A stretch of 17,258 nucleotides of DNA, from NCBI GenBank assembly GCA_020717935.1, contig DYDK01000003.1:1-17258 (forward strand), in the 5' to 3' direction. Below the pieces are notes generated by a model, which was given only the letters and a program-made list of their open reading frames with translations, was not told the origin of the DNA and ran no database searches. This DNA is from Desulfocapsa sp. Its GTDB lineage: Bacteria > Desulfobacterota > Desulfobulbia > Desulfobulbales > Desulfocapsaceae. Position numbers and translations under genes: made by a program. Positions 1-8,343 of this stretch are shown piece by piece; positions within the stretch are counted from its first letter, which is position 1; each line of letters starts with the position of its first letter.

Positions 1-689
1 ATGATAATTTTTCTGGGTTATGCCCTGCTCCACGCAAATCCATGGTAAATTCTATTATAACCATGTTGCTGAAGATGGCGGCGTAGTGCTTTTATGGGAA
101 ACTTCAGATATAGAACAACGAGTGTTTTTTGGCACCTTGGAGTCCACCCATTATTGTGTCCCTCACAAGGAGGATGTTGGCGGGGCCGGTGGCCAATTTT
201 GTTGTTGATTGGATGGCCGAAAAAGCAGTCAATCCGCCTCAACTGCCTCTTTGCCAGGACAGTGAAAACTGCGAAGCATGGATTTGAGGTGTCTTTCTGG
301 TGATGAATCTGTTGATTTTCAGCAAGATGTCTCGCCCTGAGAACAATCTCTATAAGATTCAGTTTCTGGCGCTATTTTTTAAAAAACTTCCGGCCATTGA
401 TACTGGCGTTTGGGGGGCGCGTGGAATCAAACAGATTCTGCCAGCTATGATGAAAATGAGTTTTTGAGGAGACTCTACATAGCGTGACAGGAGGCAATCA
501 TCAATGTAAAATCCTTTCTCGCTGTCATCACTTATTCTCCATCAGGATATTTCCTGCTTGCAAGTGTGTTGAAGGTGTCTATAGTGTATGCGTTTTCTGT
601 TTGAGATTTTAATGGATGCAGGTGTGTGATTGACTATAAAGACAGGGTGTTTGGTATCCCGTCGTTTGATTTGCAGAGAGGGGTAGGGT
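1..689. other. Gene-poor stretch with a decayed-looking reading frame
   Basis: No gene here can be supported with confidence. The third forward frame reads protein-like for long stretches but is broken by in-frame stops at 84, 111 and 285. The piece from 114 to 287 contains LAGPVANFVVDWMAEK, and the piece from the ATG at 303 to the stop at 465-467 would encode 54 residues. I recognise neither. This could be the worn 3' part of a gene entering from the left, or chance. No rRNA, tRNA, CRISPR or clear terminator was seen. Confidence 0.3.
558..585 (+). promoter_or_regulatory. Weak sigma70-type promoter candidate for the TPR gene cluster
   Basis: TTGCAA (558-563) and TATAGT (580-585) are separated by 16 bp, which is an acceptable but not ideal sigma70 spacing. 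It would start transcription about 100 nt before the first TPR gene. A second, poorer candidate is TTGACT at 630-635, which lacks a good -10 at the right distance. No operator is evident. Confidence 0.3.
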
Positions 690-1331
690 ATGTCAGAGCA
701 GGTGCCGGAAAATTTGCAGGAAGATTTGTCGAAGGTTATCGAAGAATTTGAGAAAAAATGCCAGCAGAATCCCAATAATGTGATGGCCCATCATCATCTG
801 GGTTTGGTCTATCTGAAGGCCGGCCAGGTGGCTGATGCCATCAAGATGCTTGAGAGGGCTATTGCTATTGATCCCATGAGTGCCGAGAGCATGATTAACC
901 TGGGGGCTATTTATTTTGGCAAGGGTGATCTGGCCAAGGCTCAGGAACTCAACGAAGAGGCGATCCGAGCCATGCCTGAGACTGCCCAGGCCCATGCTAA
1001 TATGGGGCTAATCTGGCAGCAGCGCAATGAGTTGGACAAGGCTATTGCCGCTTATGATAAGGCCATTCAATACAATCCCAAGCTGGCTACGGTGTGGATG
1101 AATATGACGGCGGTGCTCACCATGAAGGGCGAGGACGAGCGGGCGCTCAAGGCGGCTCAAAAGGGGGTCGAGCTTGACCCCGATTCGCCGCTGGCCCAGA
1201 ATAATCTCGCGGTGGCCTTGTTTTTCAGTGGTGAGATGAAGGCCGCTAAACAGCACATGGAAAAAGCAAAAGAATTGGGATATTCTGTGGATCCGAATTT
1301 TGTCAGCAGGCTCAATCAAGAGCTGGCATAA
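690..1331 (+). CDS. TPR repeat protein (213 aa)
   Basis: This is a soluble, all-helical tetratricopeptide repeat protein with no signal peptide or membrane segment, so it is probably a cytoplasmic protein-protein scaffold. After an acidic helix (residues 1-28), about five 34-residue TPR units run from residue 29 to about 200. They carry the usual small and aromatic positions, for example LGLVYLKAGQVADAIKMLERA and the DP or NP turn between units. The tail (about 200-213) contains GYSVDPNF. There is no enzymatic domain. The start is supported by a purine-rich GAGAGGGG tract at 676-683. The next gene starts 20 bp downstream, so the two are probably cotranscribed. The TPR fold is near certain; the role is unknown. 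Confidence 0.88.
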   Translation: MSEQVPENLQEDLSKVIEEFEKKCQQNPNNVMAHHHLGLVYLKAGQVADAIKMLERAIAIDPMSAESMINLGAIYFGKGDLAKAQELNEEAIRAMPETAQAHANMGLIWQQRNELDKAIAAYDKAIQYNPKLATVWMNMTAVLTMKGEDERALKAAQKGVELDPDSPLAQNNLAVALFFSGEMKAAKQHMEKAKELGYSVDPNFVSRLNQELA

Positions 1332-1351
1332 AACGGAAATGAGCGCTGCTA

Positions 1352-2488
1352 ATGAGTAAACAACGAATAACAACCCCGCCTTGGTGCCCGTTCTGCGGCC
1401 AGAAGGTGGGGCGGGCAACCGATGCCATTGAACGCAAAATGCACGAGTTCAAGGTGGGGCGATGCCGTTGCGGTGCGGTCTATAGCTGTGACCCTACTGG
1501 TCATAATATCGGATCGGCTATGGTTGAGACCTTGGTACTGGCCTGTGATAATAACTGGGATTTTGCCTGGGATCTCCTGCCTGAAGAGGATTATCTTACG
1601 GGTTTGGTTGAAGACTATGATGAGTTGACTCATCTGGTTGTCAATACCAAAAACATGGATGGGCGACCGGTGCGAGGGGTGCTCTATTTTGTGCGATTGC
1701 ACACGGCGGTCACCGAAATATCTCAGAGGATAAAGGAAAAGAAAGGGATTCAGTCCTCTCAACAGAATGCTCAGACTGAACAGATTCCTATGGTCATGGA
1801 GCCCGCACCTGACCCTAAAAGAAAAAAGAACAAAGCGAATAAACAGGTCGTGAAACACTTCGCCGATTGTGGTGATATTGATGCCCTGGTTGCTCTTTGT
1901 TTTGATGATAAAAAGACCCTTCGCCTATTGCAACGCCTTTTGTATGAGCCCGATGCGGGCCAGCGGATGCGAATTGCTTGGATTATTGGTCAGGTTTGTG
2001 CGCGGGTGGCCAGTCGTGAGCCAGGGCAGGTTTCTGAATTATTGCACCGACTCTTTGAGGCGTGTTCCGACTCTGCTGCTACCCCGTGGGGCATGGTGGA
2101 GACTTTGGGTGAGGTTATTGCTGGGCGGCCAGATATTTTTGGGGCCTTTACCCGTCATCTTTTGAACTATATGGGCGATAGCTCCACTCAGCTTCAGGTT
2201 GTCTGGGCTTTGGCCAAGATTGCCAAGGTGCGGCCTGATCTTATCCGTGAGACAACATTTTTTAATCTTTTCCATTTCTTGTCTCATCCGAATCCAGCCA
2301 TGCGTGGTCTTATTGCTCTGCTGATGGGCCGTATCAAGGCCACTGAAGTTGCCTTGCAACTTATGGCGCTGGTTGATGATATGGCTGAGTTGATGATTTG
2401 GGAAGATGCACAGCCCCATACCTATACTGTTTCTGTATTGGCCCGTGAGGCGGTGGCCAAGATTCATGGAGGAGAATCTCAAAAATGA
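1352..2488 (+). CDS. Zinc-ribbon and HEAT-like repeat protein (378 aa), function unknown
   Basis: The N-terminal part (about residues 1-120) carries a likely zinc site, with Cys12-x2-Cys15 and Cys38-x-Cys40. Nearby are Cys46 and His51 within CDPTGHNIGSAMVE. A lysine-rich linker with KRKKNKANK follows at about 150-160. The C-terminal half (about 165-370) is made of paired amphipathic helices resembling HEAT or PBS-lyase-type repeats, for example QLQVVWALAKIAKVRPDLI. There is no signal peptide or membrane segment. HEAT repeats normally bind protein partners, so together with the flanking TPR genes this suggests an assembly or adaptor role; that is inference. The stop overlaps the next start (ATGA at 2485-2488), which implies translational coupling. 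I have an unverified impression that this N-terminal domain recurs in sulfate reducers. Confidence 0.85.
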   Translation: MSKQRITTPPWCPFCGQKVGRATDAIERKMHEFKVGRCRCGAVYSCDPTGHNIGSAMVETLVLACDNNWDFAWDLLPEEDYLTGLVEDYDELTHLVVNTKNMDGRPVRGVLYFVRLHTAVTEISQRIKEKKGIQSSQQNAQTEQIPMVMEPAPDPKRKKNKANKQVVKHFADCGDIDALVALCFDDKKTLRLLQRLLYEPDAGQRMRIAWIIGQVCARVASREPGQVSELLHRLFEACSDSAATPWGMVETLGEVIAGRPDIFGAFTRHLLNYMGDSSTQLQVVWALAKIAKVRPDLIRETTFFNLFHFLSHPNPAMRGLIALLMGRIKATEVALQLMALVDDMAELMIWEDAQPHTYTVSVLAREAVAKIHGGESQK

Positions 2489-3078
2489 ATACGACCAAAC
2501 TACAATCTCTTGATACTATTGCTCCGGCGGTCAAAAAGAAAGCGACTGATCCGGCCCAGGCCTTATATGATGAGGGCAAGGAATTTTTGGAAAAAAAGGA
2601 ACTGGCTCAGGCTGCGGTTGCCCTGCATAATGCCCTGCTGGCCTTTGAGGAAGATAAAAATATCAACGGTGTGGCCAATGCCTCTCATCAGTTGGGTCAT
2701 GTCTGCTTGCAACGGCTGGAATTTGAAAAGGCCTTGAAACATTATCAGCGGGCCTGGACAATCTGTGAAAAAGAAGACGATCCCATGAGCCTGATGGCCC
2801 TGTCCAACCAGTTGATCGCAGTGTACCAGGGATTGAAACAGTATCCCGAAGCGGTCAAGATCTGTCTTGACCTGCTGGATTCCTATAATCGCAACAATAA
2901 CCCTAAGGGGGCGGTCGAGACCCTGGAGCGGATGGTTGCTGTTTATCTTGATGCCGGGGAGATGGCTAAGGCTGCCGATGCTTATCGCACCATTGCCGCC
3001 ATTCATTCCAGGTATAAACATAAAAACATTGCCGAGCAATTTGTAAAAAAAGCTCAGGCCTTGGAAGAGGCCGTCTGA
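2485..3078 (+). CDS. TPR repeat protein (197 aa)
   Basis: This is a second soluble TPR protein. After a short, poorly conserved N-terminus (about 1-25), repeats run from about residue 26 to 195. They include ALYDEGKEFLEKKELAQAA, ASHQLGHVCLQRLEFEKAL and VYQGLKQYPEAVKICLDLL. Two of the units are longer (36-40 residues), as in TPR proteins of the Rapsyn/LGN/FlgN-adaptor style. There is no catalytic domain. Its ATG overlaps the stop of the preceding HEAT protein, and GGAGGAGAA at 2468-2476 serves as ribosome binding site. ribE begins 7 bp after its stop, so the TPR-HEAT-TPR trio probably shares a transcript with the riboflavin genes. Partners and function are unknown. Confidence 0.87.
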   Translation: MNTTKLQSLDTIAPAVKKKATDPAQALYDEGKEFLEKKELAQAAVALHNALLAFEEDKNINGVANASHQLGHVCLQRLEFEKALKHYQRAWTICEKEDDPMSLMALSNQLIAVYQGLKQYPEAVKICLDLLDSYNRNNNPKGAVETLERMVAVYLDAGEMAKAADAYRTIAAIHSRYKHKNIAEQFVKKAQALEEAV

Positions 3079-3085
3079 GACCCCA

Positions 3086-3745
3086 ATGTTTACAGGCATT
3101 GTTGCCGGTACAGGCATATTACGAAGGAAACGAGGCGCGGGCGGGGGGCTGGCCTTTGATCTTGAGGCGGGCTTTGACCTTGATTCTCCGGAAGAAGGGG
3201 AGTCCATTGCTGTCAGTGGAGTTTGCCTGACGGCTTATAGTATCAAGGGGCGCCGGTTTACCGTTGATGTGTCTCCAGAAACCTTGAACCGCTCGACTCT
3301 GGGCAATTTTGGTGTTGGTGCTATGGTCAATATGGAGCGGGCCTTGCGGCTTTCTGACCGCTTGGGTGGGCATATCGTTTCCGGCCATGTGGATTGCGTG
3401 GCCACAGTACGGGAACGCCGGTCTGCCGGGGCTTTTATCCTCTTCTCATTTTCCTTGCCGGAACAATGGGAGCGCTATGTCATTGAAAAGGGCTCGATCA
3501 CCATCGATGGGGTGAGTCTGACTGTGAACCGTTGCGGCCCAGGGCGGTTTGAGGTTTCTATTATCCCCCACACCTTGCAGGTGACATCCCTTGGTGCCTT
3601 GCGGATTGGCAGTTGCGTCAATATCGAGGTGGATATTATTGGCAAATATATAGAAAAATTGCTTCTCCCTCGCTCTTTGTCCCCGGCCGGGGCGGAGTCG
3701 GAAAAGATCAATTCTGCCTTTTTGGTGGAGCATGGTTTTTTTTGA
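3086..3745 (+). CDS. ribE: Riboflavin synthase alpha chain
   Basis: This enzyme dismutates two molecules of 6,7-dimethyl-8-ribityllumazine into riboflavin and 5-amino-6-ribitylamino-uracil, the last step of riboflavin synthesis. The protein starts with the diagnostic MFTGIV and contains the tandem lumazine-binding barrels: GVCLT at 45-49 in the first, and IDGVSLTV around 140-147 in the second. SDRLGGHIVSGHVD lies between them. At 219 residues it matches the family, and the tail ends EHGFF as in many relatives. The ribosome binding site is poor, so translation may depend on coupling to the TPR gene ending 7 bp upstream. No FMN riboswitch (RFN element) is visible. Some annotations call this gene ribC. 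Confidence 0.96.
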   Translation: MFTGIVAGTGILRRKRGAGGGLAFDLEAGFDLDSPEEGESIAVSGVCLTAYSIKGRRFTVDVSPETLNRSTLGNFGVGAMVNMERALRLSDRLGGHIVSGHVDCVATVRERRSAGAFILFSFSLPEQWERYVIEKGSITIDGVSLTVNRCGPGRFEVSIIPHTLQVTSLGALRIGSCVNIEVDIIGKYIEKLLLPRSLSPAGAESEKINSAFLVEHGFF

Positions 3746-3798
3746 CAGGGTTTTCAGAGTGCAAAAAAATAATATTTTTTAATGAAAGGTATGAGATC

Positions 3799-5013
3799 AT
3801 GGCAGTCAGCCCAATAGAGGATGTAATTCAGGACATCAAGGCCGGAAAGATGATTATTCTGGTGGATGATGAGGATAGGGAGAATGAGGGCGACCTCTGC
3901 ATGGCCGCCGAGGCCGTGACCCCTGAGGCCATCAATTTTATGGCCCGTTATGGTCGGGGCTTGATCTGTCTGACCTTGAGTCCTGATCTGGTCGACAAAT
4001 TACGACTTCCGATGATGGTGACCGATAACAAGTCGCCCTACGGCACAGGCTTTACGATCAGTATTGAGGCCCGCACCGGAGTTTCAACCGGAATTTCGGC
4101 TGCTGATCGGGCCCGCACCATCGAGGCGGCGGTTGCCCCTGATGTGAAGCCGCACGATATTATCAGTCCTGGTCATATCTTTCCATTGCGGGCGAGGGCG
4201 GGCGGAGTGCTGGTCCGTCTTGGGCAGACCGAAGGGTCGGTTGATCTGGCTCGTTTGGCGGGATGCCGGACGGCCGGAGTCATTTGTGAGATCATGAATG
4301 AAGATGGAACCATGTCGCGGATGCCTGATCTGGAAAAGTTTGCCGCCGAGCATGATCTCAAAATAGCCACTATCGCTGATCTGGTTGCCTATCGTTTGCG
4401 TAAGGACCTCCTTGTTCATCGGGCTGCCGAGGCCCGGGTGCCTACTGAACATGCCGGCGAGTTCAAGGCAGTTGTTTATACCAACGATGTTGATCAATTG
4501 GAGCATGTGGCCTTGGTCAAAGGGCAGATTGATCCCGGCAAAAAGGTCTTGGTTCGTGTACATTCTGAGTGTCTCACCGGTGATGTCTTTGGTTCTGCCC
4601 GCTGCGACTGTGGCGAGCAGTTGTCAGCAGCCATGCGGATGATTGATCAGGAAGGTTGCGGGGTGTTGCTCTATATGCGTCAGGAAGGGCGGGGAATAGG
4701 GCTTGTGAATAAACTCAAGGCGTATAATCTTCAGGATGAGGAAGGCATGGACACGGTAGAGGCCAATATCCATCTGGGTTTCAAGGCCGATCTTCGTGAT
4801 TATGGGATTGGTGCCCAGATCCTTCGTGATCTTGGAGTCCGGAAGATGAGTCTACTGACCAATAATCCGAAGAAAATTATTGGTCTGGAAGGCTATGGGA
4901 TTGAGGTGGTGGATCGTTTTCCCATCGAGATGGCTGCCAGTGAAGAAAATAAGGGCTACCTCCAGTGCAAACGGGATCGAATGGGTCATCTTATCGAAGT
5001 GGATGATGCGTAG
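3799..5013 (+). CDS. ribBA: Bifunctional DHBP synthase / GTP cyclohydrolase II
   Basis: The N-terminal domain (about 1-205) makes 3,4-dihydroxy-2-butanone 4-phosphate from ribulose 5-phosphate and shows the acidic metal site [11 protein letters not shown] at 23-33. The C-terminal domain (about 210-400) is GTP cyclohydrolase II, the first step from GTP. Its zinc cysteines are Cys258, Cys269 and Cys271 in [18 protein letters not shown], followed by [20 protein letters not shown]. The frame is open back to 3613, inside ribE, but the ATG at 3799 is chosen because it is preceded by AAAGG and gives the normal protein [13 protein letters not shown]. The product is 404 residues. Both halves look intact. 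The gene feeds RibH and RibE encoded on either side. Confidence 0.96.
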   Translation: MAVSPIEDVIQDIKAGKMIILVDDEDRENEGDLCMAAEAVTPEAINFMARYGRGLICLTLSPDLVDKLRLPMMVTDNKSPYGTGFTISIEARTGVSTGISAADRARTIEAAVAPDVKPHDIISPGHIFPLRARAGGVLVRLGQTEGSVDLARLAGCRTAGVICEIMNEDGTMSRMPDLEKFAAEHDLKIATIADLVAYRLRKDLLVHRAAEARVPTEHAGEFKAVVYTNDVDQLEHVALVKGQIDPGKKVLVRVHSECLTGDVFGSARCDCGEQLSAAMRMIDQEGCGVLLYMRQEGRGIGLVNKLKAYNLQDEEGMDTVEANIHLGFKADLRDYGIGAQILRDLGVRKMSLLTNNPKKIIGLEGYGIEVVDRFPIEMAASEENKGYLQCKRDRMGHLIEVDDA

Positions 5014-5034
5014 TGGCTCTTTGAATGAATAATT

Positions 5035-5179
5035 GTGAGCCTCTTGCAAAATGAAGATTTTCGTTCAAAATCGGGGCATGCGAAAAATTTTACCGCAGGC
5101 ATATAGTTGATATTCCGAGGATAAAATTTTGAGCATAACGAAGAGTTTGGGCGAAAAGATCATTTTGCAAGAGGCTCAC
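5035..5179. mobile_element. 145-bp palindromic MITE-like element between ribBA and ribH
   Basis: A perfect 20-bp inverted repeat bounds this piece: left arm 5035-5054, beginning GTGAGCCTCTTGCAAAA, and right arm 5160-5179. The arms diverge inward but keep a similar TTTTCG stretch for about 10 more bases. The interior is AT-rich and carries no credible reading frame. Size, termini and absence of coding suggest a non-autonomous miniature inverted-repeat element. No target-site duplication is visible, so it may be old or may be a REP-like sequence. It is transcribed if ribBA and ribH share an mRNA, and would then fold into a long hairpin. Confidence 0.6.
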
Positions 5180-5225
5180 TGTATATAGTGACAACCGATT
5201 ATCTAAAGAATGTAAAGGGAAGATC

Positions 5226-5693
5226 ATGGCAAATATCATCGAAGGGAGTCTGAAGGCGGATGGGAAAAAATTCGCTATTATTGTGGCCCGTTTTAATTCT
5301 TTTATTTCTGAAAAGTTGCTGGAGGGGGCGCTTGATACCCTGATCCGTTCCGGTGCGGTGGATACTGATATTGATGTGGCCCGTGTGCCCGGGGCTTTTG
5401 AGATTCCCCTGATTGCCAAGAAAATGGCGGCCTCGCAGAAGTATGATGCGGTGATCTGTCTGGGCGTGGTTATCCGTGGGGCGACCCCTCATTTTGATGT
5501 GGTGGTGAATGAGGTTTCCAAGGGCTCGGCTCAGGTGGGGCTGGAAACAGGAGTTCCAGTGCTTTTCGGGGTCTTGACCACTGAAACTATCGAGCAGGCG
5601 ATCGAACGCTCCGGTACCAAGGCTGGGAACAAAGGGGCCGAAGTTGCCGTGGCGGCTATTGAAATGGCCAATTTGCTGGTAAATTTGCAGTAA
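5226..5693 (+). CDS. ribH: 6,7-dimethyl-8-ribityllumazine synthase
   Basis: RibH condenses 3,4-dihydroxy-2-butanone 4-phosphate with 5-amino-6-ribitylamino-uracil to form the lumazine substrate of riboflavin synthase. The 155-residue length fits the family. Signature segments are [20 protein letters not shown] near the N-terminus, [10 protein letters not shown], and [16 protein letters not shown], in which His89 is the expected catalytic histidine. [24 protein letters not shown] then follows. The ATG has AAGGGA five bases upstream. It is separated from ribBA by the palindromic element and is followed 20 bp later by nusB, a linkage common in many bacteria. Members of this family usually form 60-mer or pentameric shells. 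Confidence 0.97.
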   Translation: MANIIEGSLKADGKKFAIIVARFNSFISEKLLEGALDTLIRSGAVDTDIDVARVPGAFEIPLIAKKMAASQKYDAVICLGVVIRGATPHFDVVVNEVSKGSAQVGLETGVPVLFGVLTTETIEQAIERSGTKAGNKGAEVAVAAIEMANLLVNLQ

Positions 5694-5713
5694 TTTTAAT
5701 GTGCTGAAAGACC

Positions 5714-6187
5714 ATGGGAATGCGGCGAAAATCACGAGAAACGGCCATGCAGTTTCTTTTTCAGGAAGAGTTTTTTCCTGATGGAGTTCAATTGCATGAA
5801 GACTTTGAAGCCCGTTTTACCCTCTTTTGCACGCACTATCCAGCCCCGAAGCTGGCTCATCCGTATGCCCTGGAGTTACTCAAGGGGACGATGAGAAACC
5901 TGGTACAGATTGACACCTTGCTTGCTGATAGTGCCAGCAATTGGCGTATTGAGCGAATTTCCCTGATTGATAGAAATCTGTTGCGCATTGCCGTGTATGA
6001 GATGCTCTACAGTCCTGATGCCCCGGATCAAGTGGTCATCAATGAGGCGGTTGAGATTGCCAAACGCTATGGCACAGAGGATTCACCAGCCTTTATTAAC
6101 GGGATCCTCGATGCGGTTCGAAGGGCGATTCGGGGCAGTGGGGAAAAGGAAAATAAAGAAGTTGGCCCTTCGCTGGCAAACGGCTGA
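5714..6187 (+). CDS. nusB: Transcription antitermination factor NusB
   Basis: NusB pairs with NusE (ribosomal protein S10) on boxA RNA to allow antitermination, chiefly of rRNA operons. The protein begins MGMRRKSRETAMQFLFQEEF, a typical NusB N-terminus, and contains IERISLIDRNLLRIAVYEML and the conserved C-terminal block VVINEAVEIAKRYGTEDSPAFINGILDAV. The length (157 aa) is slightly above the usual 130-150 because of a charged C-terminal tail. ATG at 5714 and ATG at 5720 are both possible starts; neither has a strong ribosome binding site. Its place directly after ribH and just before ftsK (9 bp gap) suggests one transcript. Confidence 0.95.
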   Translation: MGMRRKSRETAMQFLFQEEFFPDGVQLHEDFEARFTLFCTHYPAPKLAHPYALELLKGTMRNLVQIDTLLADSASNWRIERISLIDRNLLRIAVYEMLYSPDAPDQVVINEAVEIAKRYGTEDSPAFINGILDAVRRAIRGSGEKENKEVGPSLANG

Positions 6188-6196
6188 AGTCTCCCC

Positions 6197-8341
6197 ATGG
6201 GGCAAAAAACACTCACAAACAGACCTGGGTTGAAGCAGCAAGCAGTGGCTGTTTGCGGCATATTTTTTTCCTGTTATCTTTTTATCAGTCTCGTATCTTT
6301 TTCTTTGTCCATTGGTGGCAACTGGGGTGGACAATTAGGGCAGATGGCAGCCCGTTTTCTGGTCGAGTTCACTGGTGTTGGGGCCTACCTTCTGGTGGGT
6401 CTTGTTTTCTTTAGTTCATTTATCTTCTTTGGGCCGATCATGGCCTTTCACCGTCTGCCGCAGATAATGGCGGGTTTGACCGGTGCGGTTATTGCTACCT
6501 GCGGTCTTTTGTCATCCCTTTCTTTGCTTTCCCTTGTTCCGGTTGAGACAGGCGGTTTTCTTGGCAAGACCGTATTCGGTCTTTTATGCACGGTGGTTGC
6601 CGGGCCTGGTGCGGTGCTTTTTTGTGTCGTCCTTCTTATTCTTTCCCTCATGCTCTCTATCCGTTTGTCCCCTTACGATCTGGCTTCATTTGTCTGGCAG
6701 GGTGTGCAAAGGTTGCGTGGCAGTCGGGATGGGCAGCGGGATACATGGTTACATGGTCAGGCGAAGGTGCGGCGGGCATCTACTCTTTTGGTGCCCGAAA
6801 AGGAGTCAGTTTCGGTAAAATCAGAAGGCCCTGTCATTGAATTTATTCCGGTTGTGGCCGGTGGTGTGCCAGTGGTCAAGGAGTTGCTGGTGCCACCAGA
6901 ATTGCCAAATACCGAAGAGTCTTTTGCTTTGCGACCGGTATCTCGTGGCCCGTGGAGTTTGCCGCCCTTGTCTCTGCTGGAAAAGCCGGAGATAACCGTG
7001 ACCAAGGTGGATAATGAGGAGTATTATACTATTTCCAAGAAACTTGAAGAGAAACTGGGTCATTTCGGGGTTTCTGGCAAGGTGGTGGGAATTTCGCCGG
7101 GCCCGGTGGTAACCACCTATGAATATGCACCGGCTGCTGGTATTAAAATCAATAAAATTGTTTCGTTGGCCGACGATCTGGCCCTTGGCCTCAAGGCCCA
7201 GTCGGTACGGGTGGTGGGTTCGGTGCCGGGCAAGGCCGCTCTTGGTATCGAGATTCCCAATAAAGACCGACAGGTCGTTTATATCCGTGATCTGCTGACC
7301 ACCGAAACCTATCGCTCTTCGCTGGCCAAGCTCTCCATCGCCCTTGGCCTTGATGTCGTTGGTAATCCGGTTATTGCTGATCTGGCCAGGATGCCCCATC
7401 TGCTTATCGCTGGCGCCACGGGAGCGGGCAAGAGTGTGGCTATCAACACCATTATTTCATCTTTGTTGTATAATGCCACACCTGATGAGGTGCGGCTACT
7501 GATGATTGATCCGAAACGCATTGAGTTGTCAGGCTACGAAGGCATTCCCCACCTTCTGCATCCGGTGGTGGTGGATCCCAAGCTGGCGTCTCGGGCTTTG
7601 CAGTGGGCGGTGCGGGAGATGGAGCGACGATACCGATTGTTGGAAGAGGCAAAGGTCAAGAATTTTGATTCCTATAACCAGCATATCAGTGAAAAAATAC
7701 CCTATATTGTCATTATTGTGGATGAGCTGGCTGATTTGATGATGACCGCTGCCAAGGATGTGGAGGGCTCCATTGCCCGTTTGGCCCAAATGGCAAGAGC
7801 CGCTGGAATGCACCTTATTCTGGCTACTCAACGGCCTTCGGTCGATGTGTTGACGGGCCTGATCAAAGCAAATTTTCCCACACGCATTTCATTTAAAGTG
7901 GCTTCCAAGATAGATTCGCGGACGATTCTTGATTCTTCCGGGGCAGAACATCTGCTGGGGGCCGGTGATATGCTCTATTTACCTTCCGGTAAAGGGCTGC
8001 AACGGGTGCATGGGGCCTACATTTCAGAGAATGAAACTGCCCAGATTGTTGATTTTCTTAAAGATCAGGGGAATGCTTCGTATGATGATTCGGTGGTGGC
8101 TGAAGTCGAAGAAGGGGCGGCCAGCGAAGATCGTGGCGATGAGGATTCCGATGAGAAGTATGATGAAGCGGTGACGATTGTTTGTGAATCAGGGCAGGCA
8201 TCCATTTCTATGGTGCAACGGCGAATGCGGATAGGCTATAATCGAGCGGCCCGTTTGATCGAGATGATGGAAAAAGCGGGGATTGTTGGCCCGGCAGATG
8301 GTGCCAAGCCGCGGGAGATTCTGGTGAGAAAATCATATTGA
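6197..8341 (+). CDS. ftsK: DNA translocase FtsK/SpoIIIE family
   Basis: FtsK is a septum-anchored ATP-driven DNA pump that moves the terminus region of the chromosome through the closing septum and activates XerCD at dif. The N-terminus has four hydrophobic segments (about 15-40, 60-86, 93-117, 125-150). A short linker (about 150-250) precedes the motor. Walker A is GATGAGKS at 406-413 and Walker B is IVIIVDE ending at Asp509-Glu510. MARAAGMHLILATQRPSVDVLTGLIKANFP follows. The last 65 residues form the DNA-reading winged-helix gamma domain (SISMVQRRMRIGYNRAARLIEMME). At 714 aa it is the compact SpoIIIE-like version. The start lacks a clear ribosome binding site but lies only 9 bp after nusB, and the first membrane segment follows closely. 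Confidence 0.96.
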   Translation: MGQKTLTNRPGLKQQAVAVCGIFFSCYLFISLVSFSLSIGGNWGGQLGQMAARFLVEFTGVGAYLLVGLVFFSSFIFFGPIMAFHRLPQIMAGLTGAVIATCGLLSSLSLLSLVPVETGGFLGKTVFGLLCTVVAGPGAVLFCVVLLILSLMLSIRLSPYDLASFVWQGVQRLRGSRDGQRDTWLHGQAKVRRASTLLVPEKESVSVKSEGPVIEFIPVVAGGVPVVKELLVPPELPNTEESFALRPVSRGPWSLPPLSLLEKPEITVTKVDNEEYYTISKKLEEKLGHFGVSGKVVGISPGPVVTTYEYAPAAGIKINKIVSLADDLALGLKAQSVRVVGSVPGKAALGIEIPNKDRQVVYIRDLLTTETYRSSLAKLSIALGLDVVGNPVIADLARMPHLLIAGATGAGKSVAINTIISSLLYNATPDEVRLLMIDPKRIELSGYEGIPHLLHPVVVDPKLASRALQWAVREMERRYRLLEEAKVKNFDSYNQHISEKIPYIVIIVDELADLMMTAAKDVEGSIARLAQMARAAGMHLILATQRPSVDVLTGLIKANFPTRISFKVASKIDSRTILDSSGAEHLLGAGDMLYLPSGKGLQRVHGAYISENETAQIVDFLKDQGNASYDDSVVAEVEEGAASEDRGDEDSDEKYDEAVTIVCESGQASISMVQRRMRIGYNRAARLIEMMEKAGIVGPADGAKPREILVRKSY

Positions 8342-8343
8342 AA

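Noticed and set aside
3613..3798. Extension of ribBA upstream into ribE
   Set aside because: The frame is open, but the extra 62 residues are the out-of-frame end of ribE; the ATG at 3799 has a ribosome binding site and gives the normal RibB start.
3746..3798. FMN riboswitch (RFN element) ahead of ribBA or ribE
   Set aside because: The gaps before ribE and ribBA are 7 and 53 bp, too short for the element, and no RFN-like conserved blocks were seen before ribH either.
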